The position numbers were made by a program, and so were the translations under genes. From Thermoplasmata archaeon (GTDB lineage: Archaea > Thermoplasmatota > Thermoplasmata > Thermoplasmatales > Thermoplasmataceae), in NCBI GenBank assembly GCA_021835265.1, contig JAKBQK010000105.1:1-9868 (forward strand): a stretch of 9,868 bases of DNA, written 5' to 3'. Each line of letters opens with the position of its first letter. Within the stretch, counting starts at the first letter, position 1. The notes under the pieces were generated by a model that saw only the letters and a list, made by a program, of their open reading frames with translations, ran no database searches and was not told the DNA's origin. This document shows, piece by piece, positions 1-6,737 of this stretch.

Positions 1-1
1 A

Positions 2-520
2 TCCAGTTCATATTATCCAAACATTGGAATGACCTCGGGCGGAAGCGGTGCAGGAATATTGAAAATCCAATATGTAAGGGGAAGGTATATGCCACCCAAT
101 AACGTAATGCCGGACGTAATAGGGAAGTATGTTGTGAAAAACCCCGGCTACGTCGATATCACCATATCTGGTATACCTTCATCAGATACGTGGTATCTTA
201 ATATTTCAGGCATATCAGGTATTGTAGAGCATGGAACACTTTCTATGAACATAACACTACCATACGGCCTCTACTACTATAACGTGAGCACTTATTACAG
301 CGGATCTGCCTTGTATGGTCATGGTACGTTTCAGGTAAAAAACAATTCAGGGACTTTTGTCCTCATTGTATTTACGCCCAAGTCGCCAGTAATATCAGCG
401 TCTGGACCGACACCTCCATACCCTCCTGAGCTGTATGCTATAATTGCGGAAATACTGGTCCTAATATCTGGATCTGTGTTATTACTCATAAGTCGTCTCA
501 GGAAGCACCAAGGGGGATAG
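2..520 (+). CDS. Membrane-anchored surface protein, C-terminal part (5' end outside window)
   Basis: The reading frame is open to the window edge, so the ATG at 29 is probably internal and only the C-terminus is present. Numbering from that ATG, residues 40-117 show a pattern I know from thermopsin-like and other Thermoplasmata exoproteins: an ITISGIPSSDTWYLNISG strand with a Gly-[IL]-Pro-Ser turn and a Trp, then a THLPYG-like turn (seen as TLPYGLYYYNVS), then GTFQV and a closing hydrophobic strand. A Pro-rich linker (about 118-133) leads to one hydrophobic helix (about 136-155) followed by RLRKHQGG, a positive cytoplasmic tail. This gives a protein outside the cell held by a C-terminal anchor. 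Four N-X-S/T sequons (N58, N74, N85, N105) lie in the outer part and are plausible targets for surface glycosylation. The family link is from pattern memory; the rest of the protein and any catalytic domain are unknown. Confidence 0.8.
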   Translation, partial: SSSYYPNIGMTSGGSGAGILKIQYVRGRYMPPNNVMPDVIGKYVVKNPGYVDITISGIPSSDTWYLNISGISGIVEHGTLSMNITLPYGLYYYNVSTYYSGSALYGHGTFQVKNNSGTFVLIVFTPKSPVISASGPTPPYPPELYAIIAEILVLISGSVLLLISRLRKHQGG

Positions 521-1820
521 TGGAATCATCGCCCTGGTCAAAACTAAGCTGTCTTGCCTTCATTACTCCCGTCGCAATATATGTTAAAGAGAAAAGGAAG
601 TTTGAGATAGCAGCCAAGCCTAGTTCTAAATATAGCAAGAGATCAGTATAGTTCTGAAAGACAGGGATGAAGACCGTGGCATTCAGCATAACAGATGGAT
701 ATGGCAAAATTGGGGTCACATTGTTATAAAAGGAGATGTAAAGAAAATGGCTGTAAGAGATTATGGCTTGAAAACTGGTCAAATTTGGGATCCTTAAAAC
801 GCCTACAAATGTTATGACTTCAGCCGCGATGGCAAGGATTAAGGCAATGAGTCCTAGAATCTTGAAAAAGCGGTCTGCGAATGAATATATGAGAAGGTAA
901 CAGGCAGTGGCAAGAAGCAAGGCCAGTACAGTATATATCTCCGGTAAAATATAGGTATTAAGTCTATGAAAGATAAATCCAAATGGTATCACCAGTTCAA
1001 GCCCAAGGCTTTTATCCATTGAGAGTGACGAGGTCTGGATTAATATGCTTGCCACTTCAGTGGCTGCAATAATTAAAAAAGCTACGCCAATGGTCCATTT
1101 CTTTGTAGATCTGGTCTGCAAGTGCCCAAATGATACGAGTACAAAACCAAGTATTCCTATAATTGACAAAGAGAAAATAATCCAGGATATGGTGAATAAT
1201 GACAGAAAGTCCAGCGCTGGGCGATAAAATATTATTCCTATTCCGGTGACTAGAAATGTTATAGAGAGAAGGATCAGGCCTGCACCTAATACTCCATTAT
1301 TCGCTTGTTGCCTTTGGGAAGGGGTCGAAAAGTTCTCCAAGGTTCTCTTTTTCTGGAATTTTCTTACCTTTCGAAGTGTTTCGTCAGTGAGGCCAAGCAG
1401 GATAGGCTTCCATGCAAGCTCTTTAGGTACGATACCACCAATAAGGTTTGATAACATCTGCAAAGTAACCTGATCTGAAACGTCAAGGTATTTTTCAGAA
1501 ATGAGATAAACAAGATTGTTTTTGCTTTCTATACCTGTTTGCGCAAAGTCAAGTTTCTCGAGTGGCTTAATATCGATGCCTTTCTCGGATAGATTTGTAT
1601 GTATATAGAAAAGAGCAGAGTTCAACCCTGGAAGATTAAAGGATTTTACTATCTGAACGTAGTACTTTCTTCCACTCTTAATGGCAGAATAGATACCCTC
1701 AATGATATCATTCTCCTGACTTTTTTTGTAAGAGCCCGAAGCAGTTGGTTCAGGAGGTCCAAGGTAATCCCTGAATCTTTGAGCCTTTTCATCACCTCCG
1801 GATTCACTGCCCATATTCAT
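498..1820 (-). CDS. Polytopic membrane protein of unknown family with long soluble N-terminus
   Basis: A 440-residue protein. The first 170 or so residues are hydrophilic and probably cytoplasmic. They include a Pro/Ser-rich start, a mixed alpha/beta-looking stretch (about 38-155) and a basic segment, RKVRKFQKKR, at 150-159. From about 176 there are six clear hydrophobic helices (about 176-199, 205-232, 242-264, 290-313, 317-342 and 393-419), with a possible weaker one near 350-365. An outside loop around 366-391 carries N-X-T sequons. I recognise no catalytic motif and no family. The start at 1820 was chosen because no Shine-Dalgarno lies before it and an AT-rich box (AAATAATA) sits about 27-34 bases upstream on the minus strand; an ATG two codons later is equally possible. 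Its last 23 bases overlap the end of the surface-protein gene on the other strand. Whether the two proteins work together cannot be told from this. Confidence 0.85.
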   Translation of the reverse strand: MNMGSESGGDEKAQRFRDYLGPPEPTASGSYKKSQENDIIEGIYSAIKSGRKYYVQIVKSFNLPGLNSALFYIHTNLSEKGIDIKPLEKLDFAQTGIESKNNLVYLISEKYLDVSDQVTLQMLSNLIGGIVPKELAWKPILLGLTDETLRKVRKFQKKRTLENFSTPSQRQQANNGVLGAGLILLSITFLVTGIGIIFYRPALDFLSLFTISWIIFSLSIIGILGFVLVSFGHLQTRSTKKWTIGVAFLIIAATEVASILIQTSSLSMDKSLGLELVIPFGFIFHRLNTYILPEIYTVLALLLATACYLLIYSFADRFFKILGLIALILAIAAEVITFVGVLRIPNLTSFQAIISYSHFLYISFYNNVTPILPYPSVMLNATVFIPVFQNYTDLLLYLELGLAAISNFLFSLTYIATGVMKARQLSFDQGDDSTIPLGAS

Positions 1821-2048
1821 GTATAGCCATATTGTATAAGAAATTCTTATTATTTGCCATATGGGGAAGGAAGCATACGAGTCCCGGGATCAGACGGAAC
1901 AGGAAAGGACAAATAAAGAATTTGCATATTAAGCAGCATATACCATTATCATTTTTCTACCTGGCGTAACTCTCAAAACAAATCCTATGAAGCTCTTTAC
2001 AGAAGAAGCGAAGTATGCTATTATATCAGTTGATAAAATCACCCCATT
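1821..2048. promoter_or_regulatory. Divergent promoter region between membrane protein and GT operon
   Basis: This 228-base gap must hold the promoters of the minus-strand membrane protein and the plus-strand glycosyltransferase operon. The best box for the operon is CTATTATATCAG at 2018-2029, with TTATAT at 2021-2026, 23-28 bases before the ATG at 2049, which fits a leaderless archaeal transcript. For the minus gene a weaker AAATAATA lies around 1847-1854. A 23-codon open frame at 1861-1932 has no supporting evidence. TCCCGGGA occurs at 1882-1889. Confidence 0.5.
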
Positions 2049-2852
2049 ATGAAAAAGTGTGTCCTTGTGATCAGCAGTTTTCCAGAGTTCATCCCGGATC
2101 TGAGGAAAGCTCTTGATAATCTTTTACTTTCTCAGGGATGGGACTTCTTCGTAGTCACGAACTGCGGGTTCACGCATGATAGTGAACGTGTCGTAGTCAA
2201 GAATAAGACTTTCAAATACTGGAATGACGCATTTTATCAGTTCATGAATGATTCCGATTACGATGTAATTTCTTTTCTGGATGATGACGATGCGTTTGAA
2301 GCAAATAAACTTGAAAGGATGGATCAGTTACTGACCTCCCATACATACATTCACAATTTTGCCAGATATTCTAACCCGTCCTACAATTATAATGGGATTG
2401 ACAACAACACATCATGTATAACAGTGCAGGCAAAATATATTGATGTTGAAATGTTCAAAAAGACGAGGTATCTGAACGATATGCTCATCTACCTGAATTA
2501 TGTCGGCAAAAAAGGCGTTATTAACTTACCAGAATACCTGACAACAATAAGACTAAAGCCCTTCTCAAATTATGAAACATTTAAGCAATACCTGAGCAAC
2601 AGGCTCAAGGGAAGAATGGAGGACCTTGTCATGATCCAGAGGGATTTCTCACTCAACCAAGACCAGGAGCGCGTTGTCGAAAGGCAGATTCAAAAATACA
2701 GATTCATGTTCCAGAATTATACTGTGTCGGATATGATTCATTCTGCATTCTCATTTGATAGACATGTATATAAGGCTCTGCTTGATCGAAAGAAAGGGCT
2801 GGATTACTTCATTAAAGAAGAATACAGGAAAAGATATGGGGCGAATCAATGA
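2049..2852 (+). CDS. GT2-like (GT-A fold) glycosyltransferase, divergent
   Basis: Likely transfers a sugar from a nucleotide or lipid-phosphate donor onto a growing glycan on the cytoplasmic face. The key evidence is a Rossmann-like N-terminal strand (KKCVLVISS), then VISFLDDDDAFEANKLERM at about 73-91. This matches the GT2 donor and metal site, where an Asp cluster (D78-D81) is followed by a Lys-Leu-Glu pair. A later LNDMLIYL segment (142-149) is at the place where GT2 enzymes carry the acceptor-side or catalytic acid, followed by a strand ending in TTIRL. The same order (YxHN, then a D-L/M motif, then LT-x-R) occurs in the GT2 at 8531-9664, suggesting distant paralogy. The usual N-terminal VSVIIPTYN signature is missing and the protein is short (267 residues), so it is a divergent member. 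No membrane helix is seen. It is the first gene of an operon; its stop overlaps the next start as ATGA. Confidence 0.75.
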   Translation: MKKCVLVISSFPEFIPDLRKALDNLLLSQGWDFFVVTNCGFTHDSERVVVKNKTFKYWNDAFYQFMNDSDYDVISFLDDDDAFEANKLERMDQLLTSHTYIHNFARYSNPSYNYNGIDNNTSCITVQAKYIDVEMFKKTRYLNDMLIYLNYVGKKGVINLPEYLTTIRLKPFSNYETFKQYLSNRLKGRMEDLVMIQRDFSLNQDQERVVERQIQKYRFMFQNYTVSDMIHSAFSFDRHVYKALLDRKKGLDYFIKEEYRKRYGANQ

Positions 2853-3847
2853 ATATTAATCTTGTCAGGTATGACAGTTCGTTGAACAATGGCGTAAACA
2901 GGTATTCCAAAACCCTGTATTCTGGCTTGACAGAAATATACGGAAATAACAACAGCATAAAGGAGCGAAGAGTCAGGAAAATTGAGATTGGCGGGCATTT
3001 TGGGCTCATCTCAACCAGGTTGATGTCTAAATTGACTGCAGGAAAGCTTGGTAATGGAGATGTGAATCATGCAACTGCTGCTTTTCTTGACAATAGAAGG
3101 ATAAACGTGGTAACTCTTCATGACGTGTCTTTCATGGAACATATAAATGATTATAATAGCAGGTACGTAAGGTTCAACATGAAATATTTGCAGAACCTCT
3201 TCTCAAAAGGAAAAAAAATAATAGTACCCTCAAACGTCGTCAGGGACATGGTGATTCGAAACTTCGAGATCAAGGCAGATAACATTACATCGGTTCACCA
3301 TGGTATTGAGGATGTTGGTGATTCTTATCTGGAAAGCCTTGAAAACCCTTTTCAGGACGACAAGAAGCACATACTCATTTTCGGCGGCCTGGACAATGTG
3401 CGCAGAAAATTCAATCTTATCCTGGATAGGATGCAGAATACTGAGTATGATATCTATGTCATAGGTTATGGCAAGAACCAGGTTTACGATAAATACAGAA
3501 GCATAAGGAACATAAAGTTTCTAGGATATCAGGCTGATAGAAGCGTACACCAATATATCAGGTATTCAGATCTTGTGGCTTATCATTCTGTTGACGAGGG
3601 ATTTGGTTACATTCCTCTTGAGGTCTTCATGATGGGAGGAAAGATTCTTCTCAACGATACGCCAATATTCAGGGAAACATGCGGTGAATTTGCGTTTTAC
3701 TACAAGAATGACTTCTCGGATTTTTCGGTAATACTCGAATCAGCCATGTCCTCAATAAAGGTCGATCACAGGGACTACGTGAAAGAAAACTTTTCAATCG
3801 AAAAGATGGTCAAGGAGACAATGAATGTCTATTTGTCAGTCAATTGA
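2849..3847 (+). CDS. GT4-family (GT-B fold) glycosyltransferase
   Basis: A 332-residue retaining glycosyltransferase of the GT4 type, expected to use a nucleotide-sugar donor. The N-terminal acceptor domain carries the family-like NNGVNRYSKTL (12-22), VVTLHDVSF (87-95) and KKIIVPSNVVRDMV (122-135). VHHGIED (149-155) marks the hinge. The C-terminal donor domain has HILIFGG (174-180), an RRK cluster (185-187) in the phosphate-binding position, and the EX7E motif DEGFGYIPLEVF with E250 and E258. The GGK...NDTPIFRE segment that follows is the usual post-EX7E pattern. No membrane segment is seen. Its ATG shares the ATGA with the preceding GT2 stop, and only a weak GGGGCGA lies upstream, so translation is probably coupled to the first gene. 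The two enzymes likely add consecutive sugars to the same glycan (inference). Confidence 0.9.
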   Translation: MNINLVRYDSSLNNGVNRYSKTLYSGLTEIYGNNNSIKERRVRKIEIGGHFGLISTRLMSKLTAGKLGNGDVNHATAAFLDNRRINVVTLHDVSFMEHINDYNSRYVRFNMKYLQNLFSKGKKIIVPSNVVRDMVIRNFEIKADNITSVHHGIEDVGDSYLESLENPFQDDKKHILIFGGLDNVRRKFNLILDRMQNTEYDIYVIGYGKNQVYDKYRSIRNIKFLGYQADRSVHQYIRYSDLVAYHSVDEGFGYIPLEVFMMGGKILLNDTPIFRETCGEFAFYYKNDFSDFSVILESAMSSIKVDHRDYVKENFSIEKMVKETMNVYLSVN

Positions 3848-3902
3848 TTTTCTATAGGACAGAGATGACTGATTTATTCATCGCAGTGATGCCGTTGCAA
3901 AA

Positions 3903-4019
3903 ATGTATATGATCGGTATGTTCAGCATATCAATCTATGTTGAGAAAAACCGTACATACAGTATAATCGAAAGCTATGGCAAGATAACAAAGCAAGGCTA
4001 CATCCCAACTAGGAAATAA
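3903..4019 (+). pseudogene. Transposase N-terminal remnant (IS4/IS1634-like)
   Basis: A 38-codon frame reads MYMIGMFSISIYVEKNRTY, then SIIESYGKITKQGYIPTRK. In the N-terminus of IS4/IS1634-type transposases the usual pattern is a short basic strand, Lys-x-Arg/Lys-x-Tyr, a hydrophobic-Val/Ile-Glu-Ser-Tyr core, then Gly-Lys-x-x-Gln-x-x-Ile. Here NRTY, IIESY and GKITKQGYI keep that order. No DDE catalytic domain follows in any frame, so if this is a transposase it is a dead stub. The assignment is by pattern memory and could be chance for so short a frame. Confidence 0.38.
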
Positions 4020-4028
4020 TGTTTCAGG

Positions 4029-4235
4029 TCACTTATCGCACTCATATATTTTTACCTTCGATGATTCTCCAAGTGCATTACTGACTCATTTCAGGAATCT
4101 CTAATTCCATTTGTGGAACTGTGCAACTGATAAACCATGCCTTCTGCATAGCTCTGCTATGTTAGCTCCCGTGAATAATTCAATGACAATATGTATTTCT
4201 GCTCCAAACTGAAATTCTATGTCATTATAGATCAT
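4029..4235 (-). pseudogene. Degenerate IS3-type transposase OrfA (HTH protein) remnant
   Basis: Reading from the ATG at 4235 on the minus strand, the first 44 codons contain VIELFTGANIAELCRRHGLS, then VAQFHKWN. This is the classic Transposase_8 / IS3 OrfA helix-turn-helix, where the norm is an E/K-x-L-x-G stretch, then SVAELCREHGIS, then x-x-x-FYKW. A TAG at 4101-4103 interrupts the frame exactly where family members continue with a basic KFL segment, and the readthrough frame does continue RFLK. A second stop follows at 4086-4088, then about 18 more codons (VSNALGESSKVKIYECDK) before the TGA at 4029-4031. No OrfB (DDE integrase) is seen downstream. Two in-frame stops in a recognisable domain make it a pseudogene. 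It shows that an IS3-like element once inserted between the glycosyltransferase genes. Confidence 0.7.
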
Positions 4236-4245
4236 GGTGTTCCCG

Positions 4246-4280
4246 GGAACGTCCAGTAGTTTCAATTGACCCCTTCCTCA
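4246..4280 (-). repeat. Possible IS3-family terminal end upstream of the OrfA remnant
   Basis: On the minus strand, starting at 4280 and running toward the OrfA start, the sequence begins TGAGGAAGGGGTCAATTG and ends in CTGGACG. IS3-family ends typically start with TG, hold a run of G or C near the start and finish with a TTGGAC-like block, and they lie some tens of bases before orfA, as here. No matching copy was found at the other side of the remnant, so the element would be truncated. Adjacent, 4239-4250 is a perfect 12-base palindrome (GTTCCCGGGAAC). Confidence 0.3.
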
Positions 4281-4534
4281 CTCCCATTTATACCTTCTTA
4301 TCCCCGTATATTCTCTCTTATAAGTGTCCAAAAGATAGTGAGAGCACAGCACCGTTAAATGCAAGTTGGAACACCCGGGACCGGTGAATAGTAGAATCCA
4401 CAAAGACACATTTGAAGTTAAAAAAGTAGTGATTATAAAAGGAAAGAGAAAAAATGAACAGAGCAGATCAAACGAATAGGTTATGTCATTGTAAGCGCGT
4501 ATTACTTCTCACAGGCAATTCTATTTTGTTGTTA
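4281..4534. other. Gene-free stretch with an orphan TATA-like box
   Basis: No coding frame here resembles a known protein. A near-consensus archaeal TATA box, TTATAAAA, lies at 4433-4440 on the plus strand with a purine-rich flank. The only ATG nearby (4454) opens a 32-codon frame that looks spurious. A promoter here would fire toward the 3' end of the minus-strand GT4 gene and make an antisense RNA. A run of six A at 4449-4454 reads as a T-run on the minus strand about 80 bases past that gene's stop and may act in termination. Confidence 0.2.
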
Positions 4535-5662
4535 CTATTTACCAGACATTAATTCGTCATAAATATCTCTAAACGAAATTGCATTCTCTTTCTTTATCTC
4601 TAGATATCTTTTACGGGACGCCACGGACATTTTCTGAAGAAGATCTCTATTTCTATCTAATTCTTTAATTGTCCTAACAAAATCACCTATTTCTTCGATG
4701 ATGCATGCTTCTTGTATTGTAATTGGGTTAAAACCTCGTACACCAATGTTGGTTGAAATTATAGGCAAAGAGTGCGCCAGATAGTCAACCATCTTCACAT
4801 TTCTCCCAGAGCCCAACATAATGGGGTTCAGTGCAAGCATAGACTCCTTCATTATTGCATCCTTTTGAGTTTCAGGTACAAAGCCGAGACACTTCAAATT
4901 TGGAAGGTTCTTCTTTCCCGGTAAGCTGCATATGCTACCAAGAACAAGGAAATCGAATTCAGGTAGAGCTTCAGCGATCTTTTCAATCTCTCTGTATGCA
5001 ACGATATTTGCCTCATAGAGAGAGCCAATGAAGACTAGGCTTTTACTGTTTTTTCCTGTCCATTCGCACTCGTTCACAGTCGGAACATGCGTAAGGAGTC
5101 TCATCTTATTAGATTGAACATTGTACTCTTCTTGAATTCTGTTCATATCATCCTGTGTAACCGTAATTATCATGTTAACCGAATCACATACTTCCCTCTC
5201 AAGTTCTCTAACAAAGTCATAATATTTATTTCCTTTTCGCAATCCAGCCTCAAAATTATGAGCATCATAGATAACCAGCTTATCTTGTATAAGGTCTTTG
5301 ACTAGTCTATAGTGCCAAGGACCTTCAAGTATGACACACCTTGATTTATAAATTAGATTCGATATATTCTTCCTATACCCCAATGGAAGATATTTTCCCT
5401 TGGATAGGAGTACCTCAAAAGACCTGTTCCCATGAATGAAGGCATTCAAAAGCATTAAATTTGCATGGTACCCATAAGTGTCTGCCGTAATATTATTGGA
5501 TAGAGAAGGACCAAAGAGGGTTACACGTATCCGATCCATCCCCTCTGTTAATTCATTACACCTTAAAGAATACCCGCTTGAATATGTTGGTATTAGCCTG
5601 CCATGGCAGAGCTGGACCACTTCATGTGGTCCCCTAGGGACTTTTGCATCAACTTTATCCAT
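4535..5662 (-). CDS. GT4-like (GT-B fold) glycosyltransferase
   Basis: A 375-residue GT-B glycosyltransferase. In the N-terminal domain, VIYDAHNFEAGLRK (about 130-142) is the strongly conserved Asp-x-His-Asn-x-Glu segment of this GT4 subgroup, followed by MIITVTQDDMNRI (164-176), the 'sugar transferase alarm' strand seen just before the hinge. The donor domain starts with SLVFIGSLYEANI (208-220) and has the characteristic LALNPIMLGSGRNVK (276-290), MVDYLAHSLPIISTNIGVRG (291-310) block. In that subgroup GSG-x-N-x-K binds the donor phosphates in place of a strict EX7E, and the STNIGVRG loop follows. No membrane helix is seen, so it is probably cytoplasmic or peripheral. It stands alone; the methyltransferase gene lies 144 bases upstream on the same strand with its own promoter. 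The start is at 5662, with no Shine-Dalgarno and a TATA-like CTTATTTG about 25-32 bases upstream. Confidence 0.88.
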   Translation of the reverse strand: MDKVDAKVPRGPHEVVQLCHGRLIPTYSSGYSLRCNELTEGMDRIRVTLFGPSLSNNITADTYGYHANLMLLNAFIHGNRSFEVLLSKGKYLPLGYRKNISNLIYKSRCVILEGPWHYRLVKDLIQDKLVIYDAHNFEAGLRKGNKYYDFVRELEREVCDSVNMIITVTQDDMNRIQEEYNVQSNKMRLLTHVPTVNECEWTGKNSKSLVFIGSLYEANIVAYREIEKIAEALPEFDFLVLGSICSLPGKKNLPNLKCLGFVPETQKDAIMKESMLALNPIMLGSGRNVKMVDYLAHSLPIISTNIGVRGFNPITIQEACIIEEIGDFVRTIKELDRNRDLLQKMSVASRKRYLEIKKENAISFRDIYDELMSGK

Positions 5663-5681
5663 TATAATCAGGATACCACAT

Positions 5682-5700
5682 ATGACAAATAAGTTGTCAT
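5682..5700 (-). promoter_or_regulatory. Perfect inverted repeat over putative TATA box of the GT4 gene
   Basis: ATGACAA (5682-5688), a five-base spacer ATAAG, then TTGTCAT (5694-5700) form a perfect 7+7 inverted repeat. Its centre is about 29 bases before the start codon at 5662, so the spacer and one arm coincide with the expected TATA position (CTTATTTG on the minus strand). A dimeric repressor bound here would block TBP. Further upstream there is a second palindrome, TGAACGTTCA, at 5720-5729. A regulatory role is inference. Confidence 0.35.
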
Positions 5701-5806
5701 GAGTTTAGATGTTTTTCCCTGAACGTTCATGGTTTTAAACGACATAGTACCATTTATTAGGGGTTGACACAACGTTGGAACAAGGTTTCTTAAGACCAGA
5801 AGTAAA

Positions 5807-6604
5807 TTATTCCTTGATTGATGCTCCTGTAGTCGCACTTTTAATTATCTGTCTGTAATTTCTGTGTTTACTGTTAAATATATGCCAAGCACGGTTAAGA
5901 TCAATATCATCAGATATCATTAAACCGTTTCTTTGAAGGTGCTCATTGGCCCATTCAAATTCGAAAAGCATGTTCTGCTCGCTGTGATCAGAGTCGTGAT
6001 AAAAAGCATCTAAATCAGTGTTTAATTCTGGAAGAACATCTCTTGTCAGGCCTATTCTTATATCCCAGTCAGAACGGAGATCCTCAGGAACAAGCCACCC
6101 AATACGATCCTCCTTGCCGAAGAACTTTATGACTTTAGAATTATCTACGCTAGTCAGCCTTCCAACGTGGTTTTTTCTCATGGCAGAAAGCATCACTGTT
6201 GCGGAATATCCATGTGCAATGCCGGTTTCTATAAGATGATTGGGTTTAAAGTGCCTTATCAGGGCATAAAGTATGCCATGGGTACCCTGCATTCCCCATC
6301 CCCCCTTTGGCCAATTATCATATGTTTCCTCAATTCTATCGTATATGTAAAGCGCGGTCTCACTCAGATCCTTCAAATCTTGCGTATCATAGGAGTTCAG
6401 CTTATGTGACCAGTAGTAATAACTAATGACCGTCCACGCTGCACCCAGAGGTAATGATGCAATCTTTGAACCATCTTTGAATTCCAGATCTATTTTTCTA
6501 AGTCCATTTTCTCTCCAAGAAGAAAGTGCCCTTGCCGTTTCGAGGCTATTTGTTACACTTTTAAAAACATAAGACGTCTTCTTTAGGTTCTTTGTGATCT
6601 GCAT
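5807..6604 (-). CDS. Class I SAM-dependent methyltransferase (Methyltransf_24-like)
   Basis: A 265-residue enzyme expected to move a methyl group from S-adenosylmethionine to a small or sugar acceptor. The SAM site shows in order: LIETGIAHGYSAT (124-136), motif I with E126, G128 and G132; RLTSVDNS (149-156), the strand ending in acidic D154; FYHDSDHSEQN (201-211), the Asp-x-Asp-His signature of the Methyltransf_24/cephalosporin-hydroxylase-like group; and GLMISDDID (227-235), the closing strand with paired Asp. The first 100 or so residues are a helical cap of unknown role. There is no signal peptide or membrane helix. Between glycosyltransferase genes, the likely job is O-methylation of a glycan sugar, such as capping or decorating the chain (inference; the substrate cannot be read). 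The start at 6604 is preceded by TAATTATTAT at 6631-6640 (27-36 bases upstream) and no Shine-Dalgarno. Confidence 0.85.
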   Translation of the reverse strand: MQITKNLKKTSYVFKSVTNSLETARALSSWRENGLRKIDLEFKDGSKIASLPLGAAWTVISYYYWSHKLNSYDTQDLKDLSETALYIYDRIEETYDNWPKGGWGMQGTHGILYALIRHFKPNHLIETGIAHGYSATVMLSAMRKNHVGRLTSVDNSKVIKFFGKEDRIGWLVPEDLRSDWDIRIGLTRDVLPELNTDLDAFYHDSDHSEQNMLFEFEWANEHLQRNGLMISDDIDLNRAWHIFNSKHRNYRQIIKSATTGASIKE

Positions 6605-6737
6605 TTTGAGGTTTCCCTTAATGGGTTGGGATAATAATTAGATTTTCCTATAGTGTTTGCACTAAAAATGAATTAGCATCCATATTAGAAGCGGACTGTT
6701 AAATAGCCTATTCTTTATTCGGATTTATTGAAGAAAG
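6605..6737. promoter_or_regulatory. Divergent promoter region between methyltransferase and GT4 gene
   Basis: The 133 bases between two divergent starts hold TAATTATTAT (6631-6640), placed as a TATA box for the minus-strand methyltransferase, and TTTATTC (6714-6720) or TTAAATAG (6699-6706) as candidates for the plus-strand GT4. In between, TAGTG-TTTG-CACTA (6651-6664) is a short inverted repeat that could be an operator shared by both genes. The boxes are weak and the assignments tentative. Confidence 0.35.

Noticed and set aside
1791..1799. Perfect match to the archaeal Shine-Dalgarno (GGAGGTGAT on the minus strand)
   Set aside because: It lies inside the membrane-protein gene, encodes Gly-Gly-Asp, and no start codon in a useful frame follows at a suitable distance. 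The next in-frame Met is over 100 codons on.
1861..1932. 23-codon plus-strand frame rich in charged residues (MGKEAYESRDQTEQ...)
   Set aside because: A TATA-like TATAAG lies about 25 bases before it, but it is too short to judge and resembles nothing known; more likely chance in a promoter region.
4454..4552. 32-codon plus-strand frame (MNRADQTNRLCHCKRV...)
   Set aside because: It runs into the 3' end of the opposite-strand GT4 gene, its TATA box is too close to its ATG, and it lacks any family pattern.
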